DNA of 56,918 bases, taken from Synechococcus sp. UW140. Its GTDB lineage: Bacteria; Cyanobacteriota; Cyanobacteriia; PCC-6307; Cyanobiaceae. Position 1 is the stretch's first letter, and each line of letters opens with the position of its first letter. The stretch covers positions 1 to 56,918 of the forward strand of contig CAMCQR010000005.1 in the NCBI GenBank assembly GCA_945877115.1. Direction: 5' to 3'. The notes under the pieces were generated by a model. That model did no database searches and was not told the origin of the DNA. It worked only from the letters and a program-made list of their open reading frames with translations. A program made the position numbers and the translations under genes. Shown here piece by piece: positions 1 to 8,544 of this stretch.

Positions 1-804
1 GTTGCCGATGTTGAACAGCCGGTGGGGCACCGCCGCGGTGGCTGGATCGGGGTGGAGCGGATCGAAATCGGGATCGGCGCTGGCGGGCTTGTCGAGGCAG
101 CGGACCACCCCTTCGGCGATGTCATCGATGTAGGTGAAATCGCGCTGCATCTGGCCGCCGTTGAACACCTTGATCGGCTCGCCGGCCAAAATCGCCCGGG
201 CGAACAGCATCGGCGCCATGTCCGGCCGGCCCCAGGGGCCATACACCGTGAAGAAGCGCAGGCCCGTAGCTGGCAGGCCATAGAGGTGGCTGTAGGTGTG
301 GGCCATCAGCTCATTGGCCTTCTTGGTGGCCGCATAGAGGCTCACCGGATGGTTCACCGGATGCTGCTCGGAAAAGGGCATCTGGCGGTTGCCGCCATAG
401 ACCGAACTGCTGGTGGCATAGACCAAATGGGCCACCCCCTGGTGGCGGCAGGCCTCCAGCACCGAGCCGAAGCCCACCAGGTTGCTCTGGATATAAACAG
501 CGGGATTTTCAATCGAATAACGCACCCCCGCCTGGGCCGCCAGATGGATCACCCGATCGGGCGCCTCGGCAGCCACCAGGCGGGTCAGGGCCGCCCCATC
601 GGCCAGATCCAGCGCCTCAAAGCGAAACTGTCCCGGCGCGGCGGCGACTTCCAGGCGCTCCAGGCGGGCGCGCTTCAGGCTCGGGTCGTAATAGGGGTTG
701 AGGTTGTCGAGACCCAACACCCTTTCCCCCCTGGCTAGCAAGCGCTCGGCCACGGCGGCGCCGATGAAGCCCGCAGCGCCGGTGACGAGAACCGTGCCCG
801 CCAT
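1..804 (-). CDS. UDP-glucuronate 4-epimerase family protein (3' end cut by window edge)
   Basis: This short-chain-dehydrogenase-type sugar-nucleotide epimerase most likely converts UDP-glucuronate to UDP-galacturonate in the cytoplasm. The 268 codons present show the NAD-binding TGAAGFIG motif at residues 8-15, the family motif NPYYDPSLK at 36-44, a TSSSVYG segment near 131-137 with the catalytic Ser/Thr, and the catalytic YAATK (Tyr157/Lys161). RFFTVYGPWGRPDM follows, typical of UDP-GlcA epimerases. The C-terminal part lies beyond the left edge. The ATG overlaps the stop codon of the upstream UDP-xylose synthase gene by one base (TGATG), so the two are probably translationally coupled. Family membership is seen directly; choosing GlcA rather than Glc as substrate rests on the neighbouring genes and the YYDP motif. 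Confidence 0.9.
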   Translation of the reverse strand, partial: MAGTVLVTGAAGFIGAAVAERLLARGERVLGLDNLNPYYDPSLKRARLERLEVAAAPGQFRFEALDLADGAALTRLVAAEAPDRVIHLAAQAGVRYSIENPAVYIQSNLVGFGSVLEACRHQGVAHLVYATSSSVYGGNRQMPFSEQHPVNHPVSLYAATKKANELMAHTYSHLYGLPATGLRFFTVYGPWGRPDMAPMLFARAILAGEPIKVFNGGQMQRDFTYIDDIAEGVVRCLDKPASADPDFDPLHPDPATAAVPHRLFNIGN

Positions 805-1742
805 CAACCCTGGGCCAGACGCTCGCGGAAGTAGGCGATCGTCGGCTTCAGGCCCTCCGCCAAACTGACCTTGGGCTCCCAGCCCAGCTCGCGGCGGGCC
901 AGGTCGATCACCGGCTGGCGTTGCAGCGGGTCGTCCTGGGGCAGGGGCTGGGTGGTGAGGGGCAGGGAGGGATCGATGCGATCACGCACCAGCTCGGCCA
1001 GTTGGCGAATCGTGAATTCACCGGGGTTGCCGATGTTGATCGGGCCGGAATGGTTGCCGTTCATCAGGGCCATCATGCCGGCAATCAAATCGTCGACATA
1101 GCAAAAGGAGCGGGTCTGGCTGCCTTCGCCATAGAGGGTCAGCGGTTGACCCTGTAGCGCCTGAACAATGAAATTGCTGACCACCCGGCCGTCATCGGGC
1201 AACATGCGCGGCCCGTAGGTGTTAAAAATCCGCATCACCCGAATTTCAGTGCCGTGGCGGCGCTGATAGTCGAAACACAGGGTTTCGGCGATGCGCTTGC
1301 CCTCGTCGTAGCAAGAGCGGATGCCGATGGTGTTGACGCAGCCCCGGTAGCTCTCGGGTTGGGGATGGACCTCGGGATCGCCATAGACTTCACTGGTGCT
1401 GGCCAGCAGCAGCCGGGCCCCCACCCGCCGGGCCAGGCCCAGCATGTTGTAAGTACCCAGGAAACTGGTCTTGGCCGTTTTAATCGGATTGGACTGATAG
1501 TGAACCGGGGAGGCCGGACAGGCCAGATGCCAGATACGGTCTACCTCCAGGCGGATTGGATCGGTGACATCGTGACGGATCAGTTCAAAGCTGGGATGGC
1601 CGATCCAATGGCGGACATTGTCCTTGCGACCGGTGTAATAGTTGTCGAGACAAATGACATCTTCGCCGGCCTCCATCAGCCGGTCGATGAGATGGGAACC
1701 AAGGAAGCCGGCGCCGCCGGTAACGAGATTGCGGAAGGTCAT
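804..1742 (-). CDS. UDP-glucuronate decarboxylase (UDP-xylose synthase)
   Basis: The 312-residue protein should oxidise and decarboxylate UDP-glucuronate to UDP-xylose using bound [11 protein letters not shown] sits at residues 8-15, then [10 protein letters not shown] at 33-42, [10 protein letters not shown] around 114-123, and the catalytic YDEGK (Tyr145, Lys149), followed by [10 protein letters not shown]. This motif set is specific for UXS-type enzymes, and the length matches the bacterial single-domain form. It lies 3 bases after the UDP-glucose dehydrogenase gene that makes its substrate, and overlaps the following epimerase by one base. The trio therefore branches UDP-GlcA to UDP-Xyl and UDP-GalA. 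Both are plausible building blocks for the surface glycans encoded further right. Confidence 0.93.
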   Translation of the reverse strand: MTFRNLVTGGAGFLGSHLIDRLMEAGEDVICLDNYYTGRKDNVRHWIGHPSFELIRHDVTDPIRLEVDRIWHLACPASPVHYQSNPIKTAKTSFLGTYNMLGLARRVGARLLLASTSEVYGDPEVHPQPESYRGCVNTIGIRSCYDEGKRIAETLCFDYQRRHGTEIRVMRIFNTYGPRMLPDDGRVVSNFIVQALQGQPLTLYGEGSQTRSFCYVDDLIAGMMALMNGNHSGPINIGNPGEFTIRQLAELVRDRIDPSLPLTTQPLPQDDPLQRQPVIDLARRELGWEPKVSLAEGLKPTIAYFRERLAQG

Positions 1743-1745
1743 CGA

Positions 1746-3173
1746 TCAACCCTCCCCCACGCGCCAGACGCTGAGGCCAGCGGCCCTCGCCGCCGCCGCA
1801 TCCGCCACGGCCCTGGCATCAAACAACCAGGCGGGCTGTCGCATCACCGCCGCGATGGCTCCCCAATCGAGATGGCGGTATTCCTGCCACTCCGTGAGGA
1901 TCAGCACCGCATCGGCCCCCCTCGCCGCCTCTAGAACGCTTTCGGCTGGGATCCAGGTGCCGTCGCCTCCCAGGGGTACCCCCCGGGCAGCGGTGACAGG
2001 ATCGACGGGAGGACGGCCCAGGTCCTGGGTGATCTGCTGATCGCCCACCTTGGGATCGACAATCGCCAACTGGGCCCCCTCTTCGATCAGATCACGGCAG
2101 ATGGAGATAGCCGGCGCCTCCCGGGTGTCATTGGTGTCAGCCTTGAAGGCGAAGCCCAAGATGGCGATGCGTTTGCCGCTGACGGTGCCGAATAGGCTGT
2201 TGACCACCAAACGGGCGATGCGCTGCTGTTGCCAACTATTAAGCCCCACCACGCTCTCCCAATAGGAGGCCACTTGTTCGAGCCCGTAGTGGCGGCAGAG
2301 ATACACCAGGTTGAGGATGTCTTTCTGGAAGCAGCTGCCGCCAAAACCCGGGCCGGCCTGCAGGAATTTGGCGCCGATGCGGGAATCGGTGCCGATGGCC
2401 CGGCCCACTTCGCGCACATCCGCTCCGGTGGCCTCACAGAGGGCCGCAATGCCGTTGATCGAAGAAATCCGCTGGGCCAGGAAGGCATTGGCCGTGAGCT
2501 TGGAGAGCTCACTGCTCCAAAGATTGGTGCGCAGGATGCGCTCCTGGGACACCCATTGGCCGTAGATGCTGGCCAGGGACTCAATTGCCGTTTCGTCCTC
2601 GCCACCGATCAGCACCCGATCCGGATTCTCCAGATCGCCGATGGCACTGCCTTCGGCCAGAAATTCGGGATTGGAAAGCACCGAAAATGTTTTGGTGCCG
2701 CCGGCGGTGCCCTGGGCGGCGCTGAGGATGGCCTTCACCGCCTCGGCCGTGCGCACCGGCAAGGTGCTCTTCTCGACCACGATCGTGTGGCCGTTGGCGG
2801 CGGCGGCCACCTGGCGGGCCGAGGCCTCGATCCAACGCAAATCACTCGCCTGGCCAGCACCTACACCGCGGGTCTTGGTGGGGGTGTTCACCGACAGAAA
2901 AACCATGTCAGCCCCAGCGATCGCATCATCGACCGCCGTGGTGAAGTGCAGGTTGCGGCCCCGGGCCCGTCCCACCACCGCATCCAGCCCTGGTTCGTAG
3001 ACGGGCAGGCGGGCCAGGTCATCGTGGTTCCAGGCCGCGATGCGCTCGGCGTTGAGATCGACCACCATCACCGTGATGTGGGGGCACCGATCAGCGATCA
3101 CCGCCATCGTTGGACCGCCGACGTAACCAGCGCCGATGCAGCAAATGGATCGGATGGGACCCGTGGTGGTCAT
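1746..3173 (-). CDS. UDP-glucose 6-dehydrogenase
   Basis: The enzyme oxidises UDP-glucose to UDP-glucuronate with two NAD+. The chosen ATG gives 475 residues and puts the Rossmann motif GAGYVGG at residues 14-20. Further family marks are VNTPTKTRG near 95-103, VEKSTLPV at 133-140, NPEFLAEGSA near 168-177, and GPGFGGSCFQKD with the catalytic Cys281. The reading frame stays open 36 codons upstream, but that extension is low-complexity and looks non-homologous, so the internal ATG is preferred. The form resembles the eukaryote/cyanobacterial UGDH branch with a long C-terminal domain. It is the first gene of the UGDH-UXS-epimerase operon and supplies UDP-GlcA to both downstream enzymes. Confidence 0.93.
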   Translation of the reverse strand: MTTTGPIRSICCIGAGYVGGPTMAVIADRCPHITVMVVDLNAERIAAWNHDDLARLPVYEPGLDAVVGRARGRNLHFTTAVDDAIAGADMVFLSVNTPTKTRGVGAGQASDLRWIEASARQVAAAANGHTIVVEKSTLPVRTAEAVKAILSAAQGTAGGTKTFSVLSNPEFLAEGSAIGDLENPDRVLIGGEDETAIESLASIYGQWVSQERILRTNLWSSELSKLTANAFLAQRISSINGIAALCEATGADVREVGRAIGTDSRIGAKFLQAGPGFGGSCFQKDILNLVYLCRHYGLEQVASYWESVVGLNSWQQQRIARLVVNSLFGTVSGKRIAILGFAFKADTNDTREAPAISICRDLIEEGAQLAIVDPKVGDQQITQDLGRPPVDPVTAARGVPLGGDGTWIPAESVLEAARGADAVLILTEWQEYRHLDWGAIAAVMRQPAWLFDARAVADAAAARAAGLSVWRVGEG

Positions 3174-3270
3174 CGGCGACAAACGTTCATCGGACGCGAC
3201 ATTACCTCTAGTCGTGCAAAATTCCGCAAGCACCTGCCCGCGGCTTTGCCCCTGTGGGGATCGCTCTGCT

Positions 3271-4926
3271 TTAGGGAACACGTCGGCGAAAAAGCTTCAT
3301 TTCGCCGCTGACCAGCCCCAACCGGGCCGTGATGTCCTCCCAGTGGTCCCCATCAAGGACCAAACAAGAGCGAAAAAAATCGAGACTGTTGGCGAGCGTC
3401 GGATCGGTGCGGACCCACACCAAATAGCGGTTTTGGCCAGCGGTGAGCTGGCGGCAGGCCCCATTGGCATCCGCGGGCAGCCCCAGAATCCGGCTGGCCC
3501 AGTGTTGACCCAGATGCTGCTGATCCAGGCTCCAGCGGAGGCCGATGCCGTGGGTGGAAGCTGGCCCGTTCAAGCGGCGCTGCAGGGCAACGTCCTGGGG
3601 TGCTGTGAAGCCGCGTTCCTGGGGGGGAAGGGATCCCAGGTAGCCCGCCACCCGGGCCCGATCCTGTTCCAGGACACGGACAGACTCGGCGGGCTGGTGG
3701 GGCGGATGCAATAGGGAGGCGATGGCCACGTTGTTGAGCAAAATCAGGGTCAGAAGCAGCGAACTGGCCAGGGCCATTCGCCGCGGCCAGGGCCGGGGAT
3801 CGGTCTCCAAAGCCCCCAGCCCCATGACCGTCAAAAGCACCAGGGGCAACGCCAGCAAAGCGAGCTCAGAACGCTGGAACCCCTCCCGGCGCAGGGTCTC
3901 CAGCGGCAGCAGGACCGCAACCAGGGCCAGGGCGGCCAGGGCGGCCATCCGGTCGGGCCTGGCTACGGGTGGATAGGGGCGGGCCGGCCAGCGGGAGGCC
4001 AACCAAGCCCCCAGGGGAAACACCAGCAAGCTCCCCAGGGGCAGGCCCGCCACAGGGGTGATCAAGGCCTGCCGGAGGATCGGGCCCAGGGGCGGAACCG
4101 CTGCTGTTCCAGGATCGGTCGCCAGCAGGGGTAACAACACGCCACCGGCCCAGGCCAGGGCCACCCCCCCAGGGCGCAGCAGGCAGGGGACCGAGGGAAG
4201 CACCAGGCCAATCAGGAGGCCAGCCAGCAGAGACGCGATGCGGGTGCTAGGCGGCTGCCTCAGGCCCAGAACGAAGGGCGCCAGGGCTAGCAGCGTCAGC
4301 AGCGGTAAGGCCAGGGCAGGGCGTGTGGCCATCGCCAATCCCAGCCACCCCCCAAGTCCCAGGAGCCAGGACCCGGGCGCCCGGGTCCCTTGCGGGCGAA
4401 CCCCCAGGCGACAAGCCGTCGCCAAGGCCATCACCAGAAACAAATTGGCGAAATGGGGCGGCAGTCCGGCCGCCCCAAGGGGAAGGCCTTGGTTGATCAC
4501 CACATACAGCCCCCCGGCCAACACCGGCAGGGGTGAGTGGCGCCGCCATCGGATCCAGCCGGCCTGGGCCAGGCACCCCAGCGAACGGGCCAGCACCAAG
4601 CCCCCGAGCCCATCAACGCCAAGAATGAGCAGCCGATGCAGGGGCAGGGAGCCCGTCCGTGCGGAAAGGGCATACAAAAACTGGGTAATGGCGCCCTGGC
4701 CGGTGACGAAGTCGGCATGGAGAAGCTCGCCCCGCAGCAGGCGAGCCCCGCCATAAAGCAGGCCATCGAGGGTTTCTGGATAACTGCCGGGAATCCCAGG
4801 CAGCCGGACGGCCCGCCCCACCAGCCCCCCAACCACCAACGTCCAGAGGGCCACCCACACCCAGCGCGGTGGCGCCCCCAAGCGCAGCCAGGGCCGATCC
4901 GCGCCTCCGACGCCAGGGGGTTCCAC
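3271..4926 (-). CDS. polytopic membrane protein, possible GT-C glycosyltransferase
   Basis: This 551-residue protein has a short charged N-terminus (about 25 residues), a first membrane segment at about 26-45, and at least eight more strongly hydrophobic Leu/Ala/Val-rich stretches up to about residue 410. A soluble C-terminal domain follows. Just after the first segment, residues about 50-80 read PETLDGLLYGG...LLRGELLHADF. This recalls the first loop of ArnT/PMT-like GT-C enzymes, where acidic residues precede a helix and a G-x-x-x-x-DF motif. A role in transferring a lipid-linked sugar across the membrane is therefore plausible but not proven. It sits between the thioredoxin-like gene (6 bases upstream) and the UGDH operon (97-base gap). 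An unrelated membrane protein cannot be excluded. Confidence 0.55.
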   Translation of the reverse strand: MEPPGVGGADRPWLRLGAPPRWVWVALWTLVVGGLVGRAVRLPGIPGSYPETLDGLLYGGARLLRGELLHADFVTGQGAITQFLYALSARTGSLPLHRLLILGVDGLGGLVLARSLGCLAQAGWIRWRRHSPLPVLAGGLYVVINQGLPLGAAGLPPHFANLFLVMALATACRLGVRPQGTRAPGSWLLGLGGWLGLAMATRPALALPLLTLLALAPFVLGLRQPPSTRIASLLAGLLIGLVLPSVPCLLRPGGVALAWAGGVLLPLLATDPGTAAVPPLGPILRQALITPVAGLPLGSLLVFPLGAWLASRWPARPYPPVARPDRMAALAALALVAVLLPLETLRREGFQRSELALLALPLVLLTVMGLGALETDPRPWPRRMALASSLLLTLILLNNVAIASLLHPPHQPAESVRVLEQDRARVAGYLGSLPPQERGFTAPQDVALQRRLNGPASTHGIGLRWSLDQQHLGQHWASRILGLPADANGACRQLTAGQNRYLVWVRTDPTLANSLDFFRSCLVLDGDHWEDITARLGLVSGEMKLFRRRVP

Positions 4927-4932
4927 GACCCG

Positions 4933-5250
4933 CTACGCCGTTGGGACTAGGGCGAGCAAACGCTCGCGGAAATCGCCCTTGGGCATCCCCCCCTTGAGTT
5001 CACCGTGGATCACGAAGTCGGGCTCTTCCGGGGCACTCACCAACAGATAGGTGGGCCAGCCCATGCCCTCCTTGGTGGGGTATTGGGCCAACAGAACCTT
5101 GCGGTAGCGGCGGTAGGTGTCGGTGTCCTGCAGCATCACACTCACAAAGGAGAGCCCCAGCTCTTCGGCCACCTTGGCGTCGTAGTGGCCCATGCGGTGG
5201 CAAGTTCCACAGTCCTCCGAGCTGAATTTGACAACGGTGAGGGGGGTCAT
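4933..5250 (-). CDS. thioredoxin-like protein
   Basis: The 105-residue single-domain protein starts MTPLTVVKFSSEDCGTC. Its CxxC site (Cys14-Gly-Thr-Cys17, followed by His) sits after the first beta strand as in thioredoxins, and a later GWPTY segment supplies the expected cis-proline loop. The active-site dipeptide GT differs from the GP of canonical thioredoxin, so redox potential and partners probably differ. The open frame extends 62 codons upstream, but the fold begins exactly at this ATG. It has no signal peptide, so it should be cytoplasmic. It is 50 bases downstream of the CCA/poly(A) polymerase gene and 6 bases upstream of the membrane protein. Neither neighbour suggests a specific redox client. 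Confidence 0.8.
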   Translation of the reverse strand: MTPLTVVKFSSEDCGTCHRMGHYDAKVAEELGLSFVSVMLQDTDTYRRYRKVLLAQYPTKEGMGWPTYLLVSAPEEPDFVIHGELKGGMPKGDFRERLLALVPTA

Positions 5251-5300
5251 GGAAACACCGGAACATTGCTGGCGGCGATGGTAGGCAGCCAAGGGGGACT

Positions 5301-6611
5301 TCAACGCCGTTCGGCATCGAGGCGCTCGGCGCGCAGCTGCCTTAACCGTTGGCCGAGCTCGGGCCCGGGTGCCATGCCGGCCTCCATCAAGGAAGCGGCC
5401 GTGCGGGGTGAACGCAGATGGCGCCAGCGCAGCCACCAGCGCAGCAGGGGCCGACGCCAGGGGCCACCCGCCGCCACCACAAGGGCCACCGCCTCGGCCG
5501 TCACGCCGGGGGCCTCCAACAGGTCACACCAACGGGATGGGGCCCAAAGGGCTGGCGTCTGCCCGGGGTCCAGGGCGGCCAGGCGCTGCCCCAGAACCCG
5601 CGCCTGTACCAACAGCTGATGGTGGTGATGGGGCAGTTGCAGCCGCTCCGCCAGGGCCAGCGGATCCCCAGCCGCTAACAAAAGGGCCGGCAGCAAGGGC
5701 AGGCCCATCCGATCGGCGTGGCGTAATCGCCAGGGCCAGCGCCGGTCCCGCTGCAGGTCGGGGTCCAGCAGCACCAGGGCTCCCCAGGATTGCAGCGCCT
5801 CCAGGCCAGCCCGCCACGGCTCCCGCTCGAACAGCAGGGCCAGTTCCATGCGCAAACGGGTAGCCAACGCCGGCGGCGCCAGGGCCGCGGGATCGCCCGG
5901 GCGCCAGGCCCAGGGCCAGCGGGCCACGGTCGTGGTCCATTGCTCAAGGCTTTCTGGGGCGAAGGTAAACCCCAATCGGGCGGCATAACGGGCGCCGCGC
6001 ACGATGCGGGTGGGGTCGTCCTGCAGGCTGGAGCCATGCAGCAGCCGCAGCTGGCGGCAGCCCAGATCGGCCAGGCCGCCATGGGGGTCCAGCAGCGTGG
6101 TGCTGGCATCCCCCACCATCAGAGCCATGGCGTTGATCGTGAAATCCCGACGCGCCAGATCATCGGCCAGGCTCCCGAAAGCCACCCTGGGATTCTCCCC
6201 GGGTGCGGGATAGACCTCGTGGCGGGCACTGGCCAGATCCAGGAGCACTGGCCCCTCCTCCAGGTTCAGTTCCAGTTCGGCCGTGCCATAGGCCGTGTGC
6301 TCCCGGTAACTGAGGACCCCAGCAGGGCCAAGCCGCTGGCCGAGACGGCGCGCCAACTGGTGGGCGGGGGCGACGGGCGGATCCGCCCCCGCCAGCCGAG
6401 CCGGCTCCACCACGAGATCCAGATCCGGGACTCCCAGCCAGGGATCGTGGTGCACCCGATGCAGCAGCAGGTCCCGCACAGCCCCACCCACCAGGGCCAC
6501 CCGATCTCCCGCCGCCGCCGCCACGAGCAGGGGGGGCAGGGAGGGGGGCAATCCCGGCAGATCCCAGAAGGCGTTCGCAGGCAAGGGGGCAAGGGAGAAT
6601 GGGCGCATCAT
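5301..6611 (-). CDS. CCA-adding enzyme / poly(A) polymerase family nucleotidyltransferase
   Basis: This class II nucleotidyltransferase adds CCA (or in some cyanobacteria A tails or only part of CCA) to RNA 3' ends. At residues 40-49 is LVGGAVRDLL, then DLDLV with the metal-binding aspartates at 63 and 65, ARRDFTINAMAL near 148-159, and RIVRGARYAARLGF near 200-213. These are the head and neck domain signatures. The 436-residue length fits. CCA is not encoded in the tRNA-Arg gene of this window, so such an enzyme is needed. The ATG lies inside the start of the divergent kdsD frame (13-base head-to-head overlap). Sequence alone cannot separate CCA-adding from A-adding activity. Confidence 0.88.
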   Translation of the reverse strand: MMRPFSLAPLPANAFWDLPGLPPSLPPLLVAAAAGDRVALVGGAVRDLLLHRVHHDPWLGVPDLDLVVEPARLAGADPPVAPAHQLARRLGQRLGPAGVLSYREHTAYGTAELELNLEEGPVLLDLASARHEVYPAPGENPRVAFGSLADDLARRDFTINAMALMVGDASTTLLDPHGGLADLGCRQLRLLHGSSLQDDPTRIVRGARYAARLGFTFAPESLEQWTTTVARWPWAWRPGDPAALAPPALATRLRMELALLFEREPWRAGLEALQSWGALVLLDPDLQRDRRWPWRLRHADRMGLPLLPALLLAAGDPLALAERLQLPHHHHQLLVQARVLGQRLAALDPGQTPALWAPSRWCDLLEAPGVTAEAVALVVAAGGPWRRPLLRWWLRWRHLRSPRTAASLMEAGMAPGPELGQRLRQLRAERLDAERR

Positions 6612-7621
6612 CCCGGAGCTTCCCCTTGTCCGCTCTCACGCGCTGCCTGGAGGAGGAGGCGGCGGCCATCGCCGCCAGCGCCCACCGCCTGGATGGCCAG
6701 CAAGTGGAATCAGCGCTGGACCTGCTGGAACGCTGCGCTGAGACCCGATCAAAGCTCGTGATCACGGGAGTGGGCAAAAGTGGCATCGTGGCGCGCAAAA
6801 TCGCCGCCACCTTCTCCTCCATTGGCCTGATGGCCATCTTCCTGAACCCGGTGGATGCCCTGCACGGCGACCTGGGGCTGGTGGCGCCAGACGACGTCAC
6901 CCTGCTGCTTTCCAACAGCGGCGAAACCCAAGAGGTGCTGGAAATCCTGCCCCATCTCCGCCGCCGCGGCACCGCCCGTATCGCCCTGGTGGGCCGGATC
7001 AACTCCAGCCTGGCCCGGGGTTGTGACGTCGTGCTGGATGCCTCGGTGGACCGCGAGGTCTGTCCGCTCAACCTGGCCCCCACCGCCAGCACGGCGGTGG
7101 CCATGGCCATCGGCGATGCCCTGGCGGCGGTATGGATGGAACGGCGGGGCATCTCGCCCCAGGACTTTGCCCTCAACCATCCAGCCGGTTCCCTTGGCAA
7201 GCAATTGACCCTGACCGCCGGCGACCTGATGGTTGGCACCGCAACCCTACGCCCCCTGGAAACGGTCACCCCCTTGGCGGAGGTGATTGCGCACCTCACC
7301 GCCGACGGGGTGGGGGCCTGCTGGGTGGCCCGGGAAGGGCTGCCCAACCAACTGGGTGGACTGATCACTGACGGCGACCTGCGGCGCGCCCTGCAGAGCC
7401 ATCCCCCTGCCGAATGGAGCCTGCTGACGGCCAGCGATCTGATGACGGCCGATCCAATCACGGTCAGCGGCGACACCCTGGCGATCAATGCCCTTGAAGA
7501 GATGGAAAGCAACCGCCGCAAGTCGATCAGCGTGCTGCCGGTGGTGGGCGACGAACGCCGCATGCTCGGGCTGCTGCGCCTCCACGACCTGGTACAGGCC
7601 GGACTCACCACCGGCGCCTGA
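6599..7621 (+). CDS. kdsD: arabinose-5-phosphate isomerase
   Basis: The enzyme isomerises ribulose 5-phosphate to arabinose 5-phosphate, the first committed step to Kdo. The 340 residues contain a SIS domain, with GVGKSGIVARKIA near 58-70 and SNSGETQEVL near 108-117, and the catalytic-site neighbourhood LAPTASTAVA near 160-170. Two C-terminal CBS domains follow (DLMVGTATLRPL..., ITDGDLRRAL, DLMTADPITVSG). This is the KdsD/KpsF architecture at normal length. It converges on kdsB 23 bases downstream, and kdsA and kdsC lie elsewhere in the window, so all four dedicated Kdo enzymes are present. The start is head-to-head with the CCA enzyme. A downstream TTG (codon 10) is an alternative start that would reduce the overlap. 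Confidence 0.93.
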   Translation: MGASSRSFPLSALTRCLEEEAAAIAASAHRLDGQQVESALDLLERCAETRSKLVITGVGKSGIVARKIAATFSSIGLMAIFLNPVDALHGDLGLVAPDDVTLLLSNSGETQEVLEILPHLRRRGTARIALVGRINSSLARGCDVVLDASVDREVCPLNLAPTASTAVAMAIGDALAAVWMERRGISPQDFALNHPAGSLGKQLTLTAGDLMVGTATLRPLETVTPLAEVIAHLTADGVGACWVAREGLPNQLGGLITDGDLRRALQSHPPAEWSLLTASDLMTADPITVSGDTLAINALEEMESNRRKSISVLPVVGDERRMLGLLRLHDLVQAGLTTGA

Positions 7622-7644
7622 CAACCTCAAGACGCAGGACGGCC

Positions 7645-8427
7645 TCAGGCGCCAGCCGCGGCCAGGGCCCGGGCCTGCTCCAGCTGCTCGGCCGTATCCA
7701 CCGACAGGGGTTCCCCCGCCACCGCAAAGGTGCTGATGGCGATACCGGCCTCCAGCAGACGCAACTGCTCCAGTTTCTCGATGGCCTCCAGGGGGGAATC
7801 GGGCAAGTCCCCCCAGCGGGCCAGCACATCAGCCCGATAGCCATACAGCCCCACATGGCCCCAATAGGGGGCGTGGGCGTGCCAGTCGGCTGGATCGATG
7901 CCGCGCACATGGGGGATGGCCGAACGGGAGAAGTACAGGGCCTGACCGCCGCTGGTCACCAGGGTTTTGACCACATTGGGATCATGAAGGCAGTCGGCCC
8001 CCAGGCGGTAGACGGGTGTCAGCACCTCCGGCACGGGCTGCCGGGCTTCGAATGCGGCGGCCATGGCATCGATCACCGCCGGATCGAGGAACGGCTGGTC
8101 GCCCTGAACGTTGATAATCACTGTGTCGGCGCGGTCTTCCTCCGCAGGGGCTCCAGCCAGGGCAACGATCGCCTCCAGCACCGAAGCGATACGTTGACTG
8201 CCGGAATCACAGGCTGGACTCGTGGCCAGGGCAGGGAACCCCCAGGCTTCCGCCGCCCGCATCAAATCACCACTGTCGGTGCAGAGCACCACGGCAGCGG
8301 GCCGGCGGGCCAGGGCGCAGCGCTCCAGGACCCGCTGAATCATGGGTTTGCCACCGATGTCGGCCAGCACCTTGCCCGGCAACCTGGAGGACTCCAGTCG
8401 GGCCGGTACCGCCACCACGAACCGCAT
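7645..8427 (-). CDS. kdsB: 3-deoxy-manno-octulosonate cytidylyltransferase (CMP-Kdo synthetase)
   Basis: This enzyme activates Kdo with CTP to CMP-Kdo, the donor for Kdo transferases. From the chosen ATG the protein is 260 residues and begins MRFVVAVPARLESSRLPGK, the nucleotide-binding motif of this cytidylyltransferase family. It continues with DSGDLMRAAEAWG, INVQGDQPFLDP with the metal-binding acidic pocket, PYWGHVGLYGYR, and LEQLRLLEAG near the C-terminus. An in-frame upstream extension of 32 codons lacks family similarity and was rejected. The gene converges on kdsD. In bacteria CMP-Kdo is used in the lipopolysaccharide core or in capsules. Cyanobacterial lipid A-core is usually described as lacking Kdo, so a capsule or other glycan is the likelier destination here. 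Confidence 0.95.
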   Translation of the reverse strand: MRFVVAVPARLESSRLPGKVLADIGGKPMIQRVLERCALARRPAAVVLCTDSGDLMRAAEAWGFPALATSPACDSGSQRIASVLEAIVALAGAPAEEDRADTVIINVQGDQPFLDPAVIDAMAAAFEARQPVPEVLTPVYRLGADCLHDPNVVKTLVTSGGQALYFSRSAIPHVRGIDPADWHAHAPYWGHVGLYGYRADVLARWGDLPDSPLEAIEKLEQLRLLEAGIAISTFAVAGEPLSVDTAEQLEQARALAAAGA

Positions 8428-8544
8428 CAGCGTCGCTCTTGCTGGGCCGAGCCTATCGCCGGCCTCCGAAGCGACCAGCCGCCAAAGCCCCGCCTCCCTG
8501 GGGTCCAGCAGCGATGCCACCAAGCCATTGCCCCTCAGGCGATA

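Noticed and set aside
2229-3311. A 360-codon plus-strand frame opposite UGDH
   Set aside because: Antisense of UGDH with no recognisable domain.
6160-7611. A 483-codon minus-strand frame over kdsD and the CCA gene
   Set aside because: Ser/Arg-rich antisense composition with no motif. Both real genes on this stretch have full signatures.
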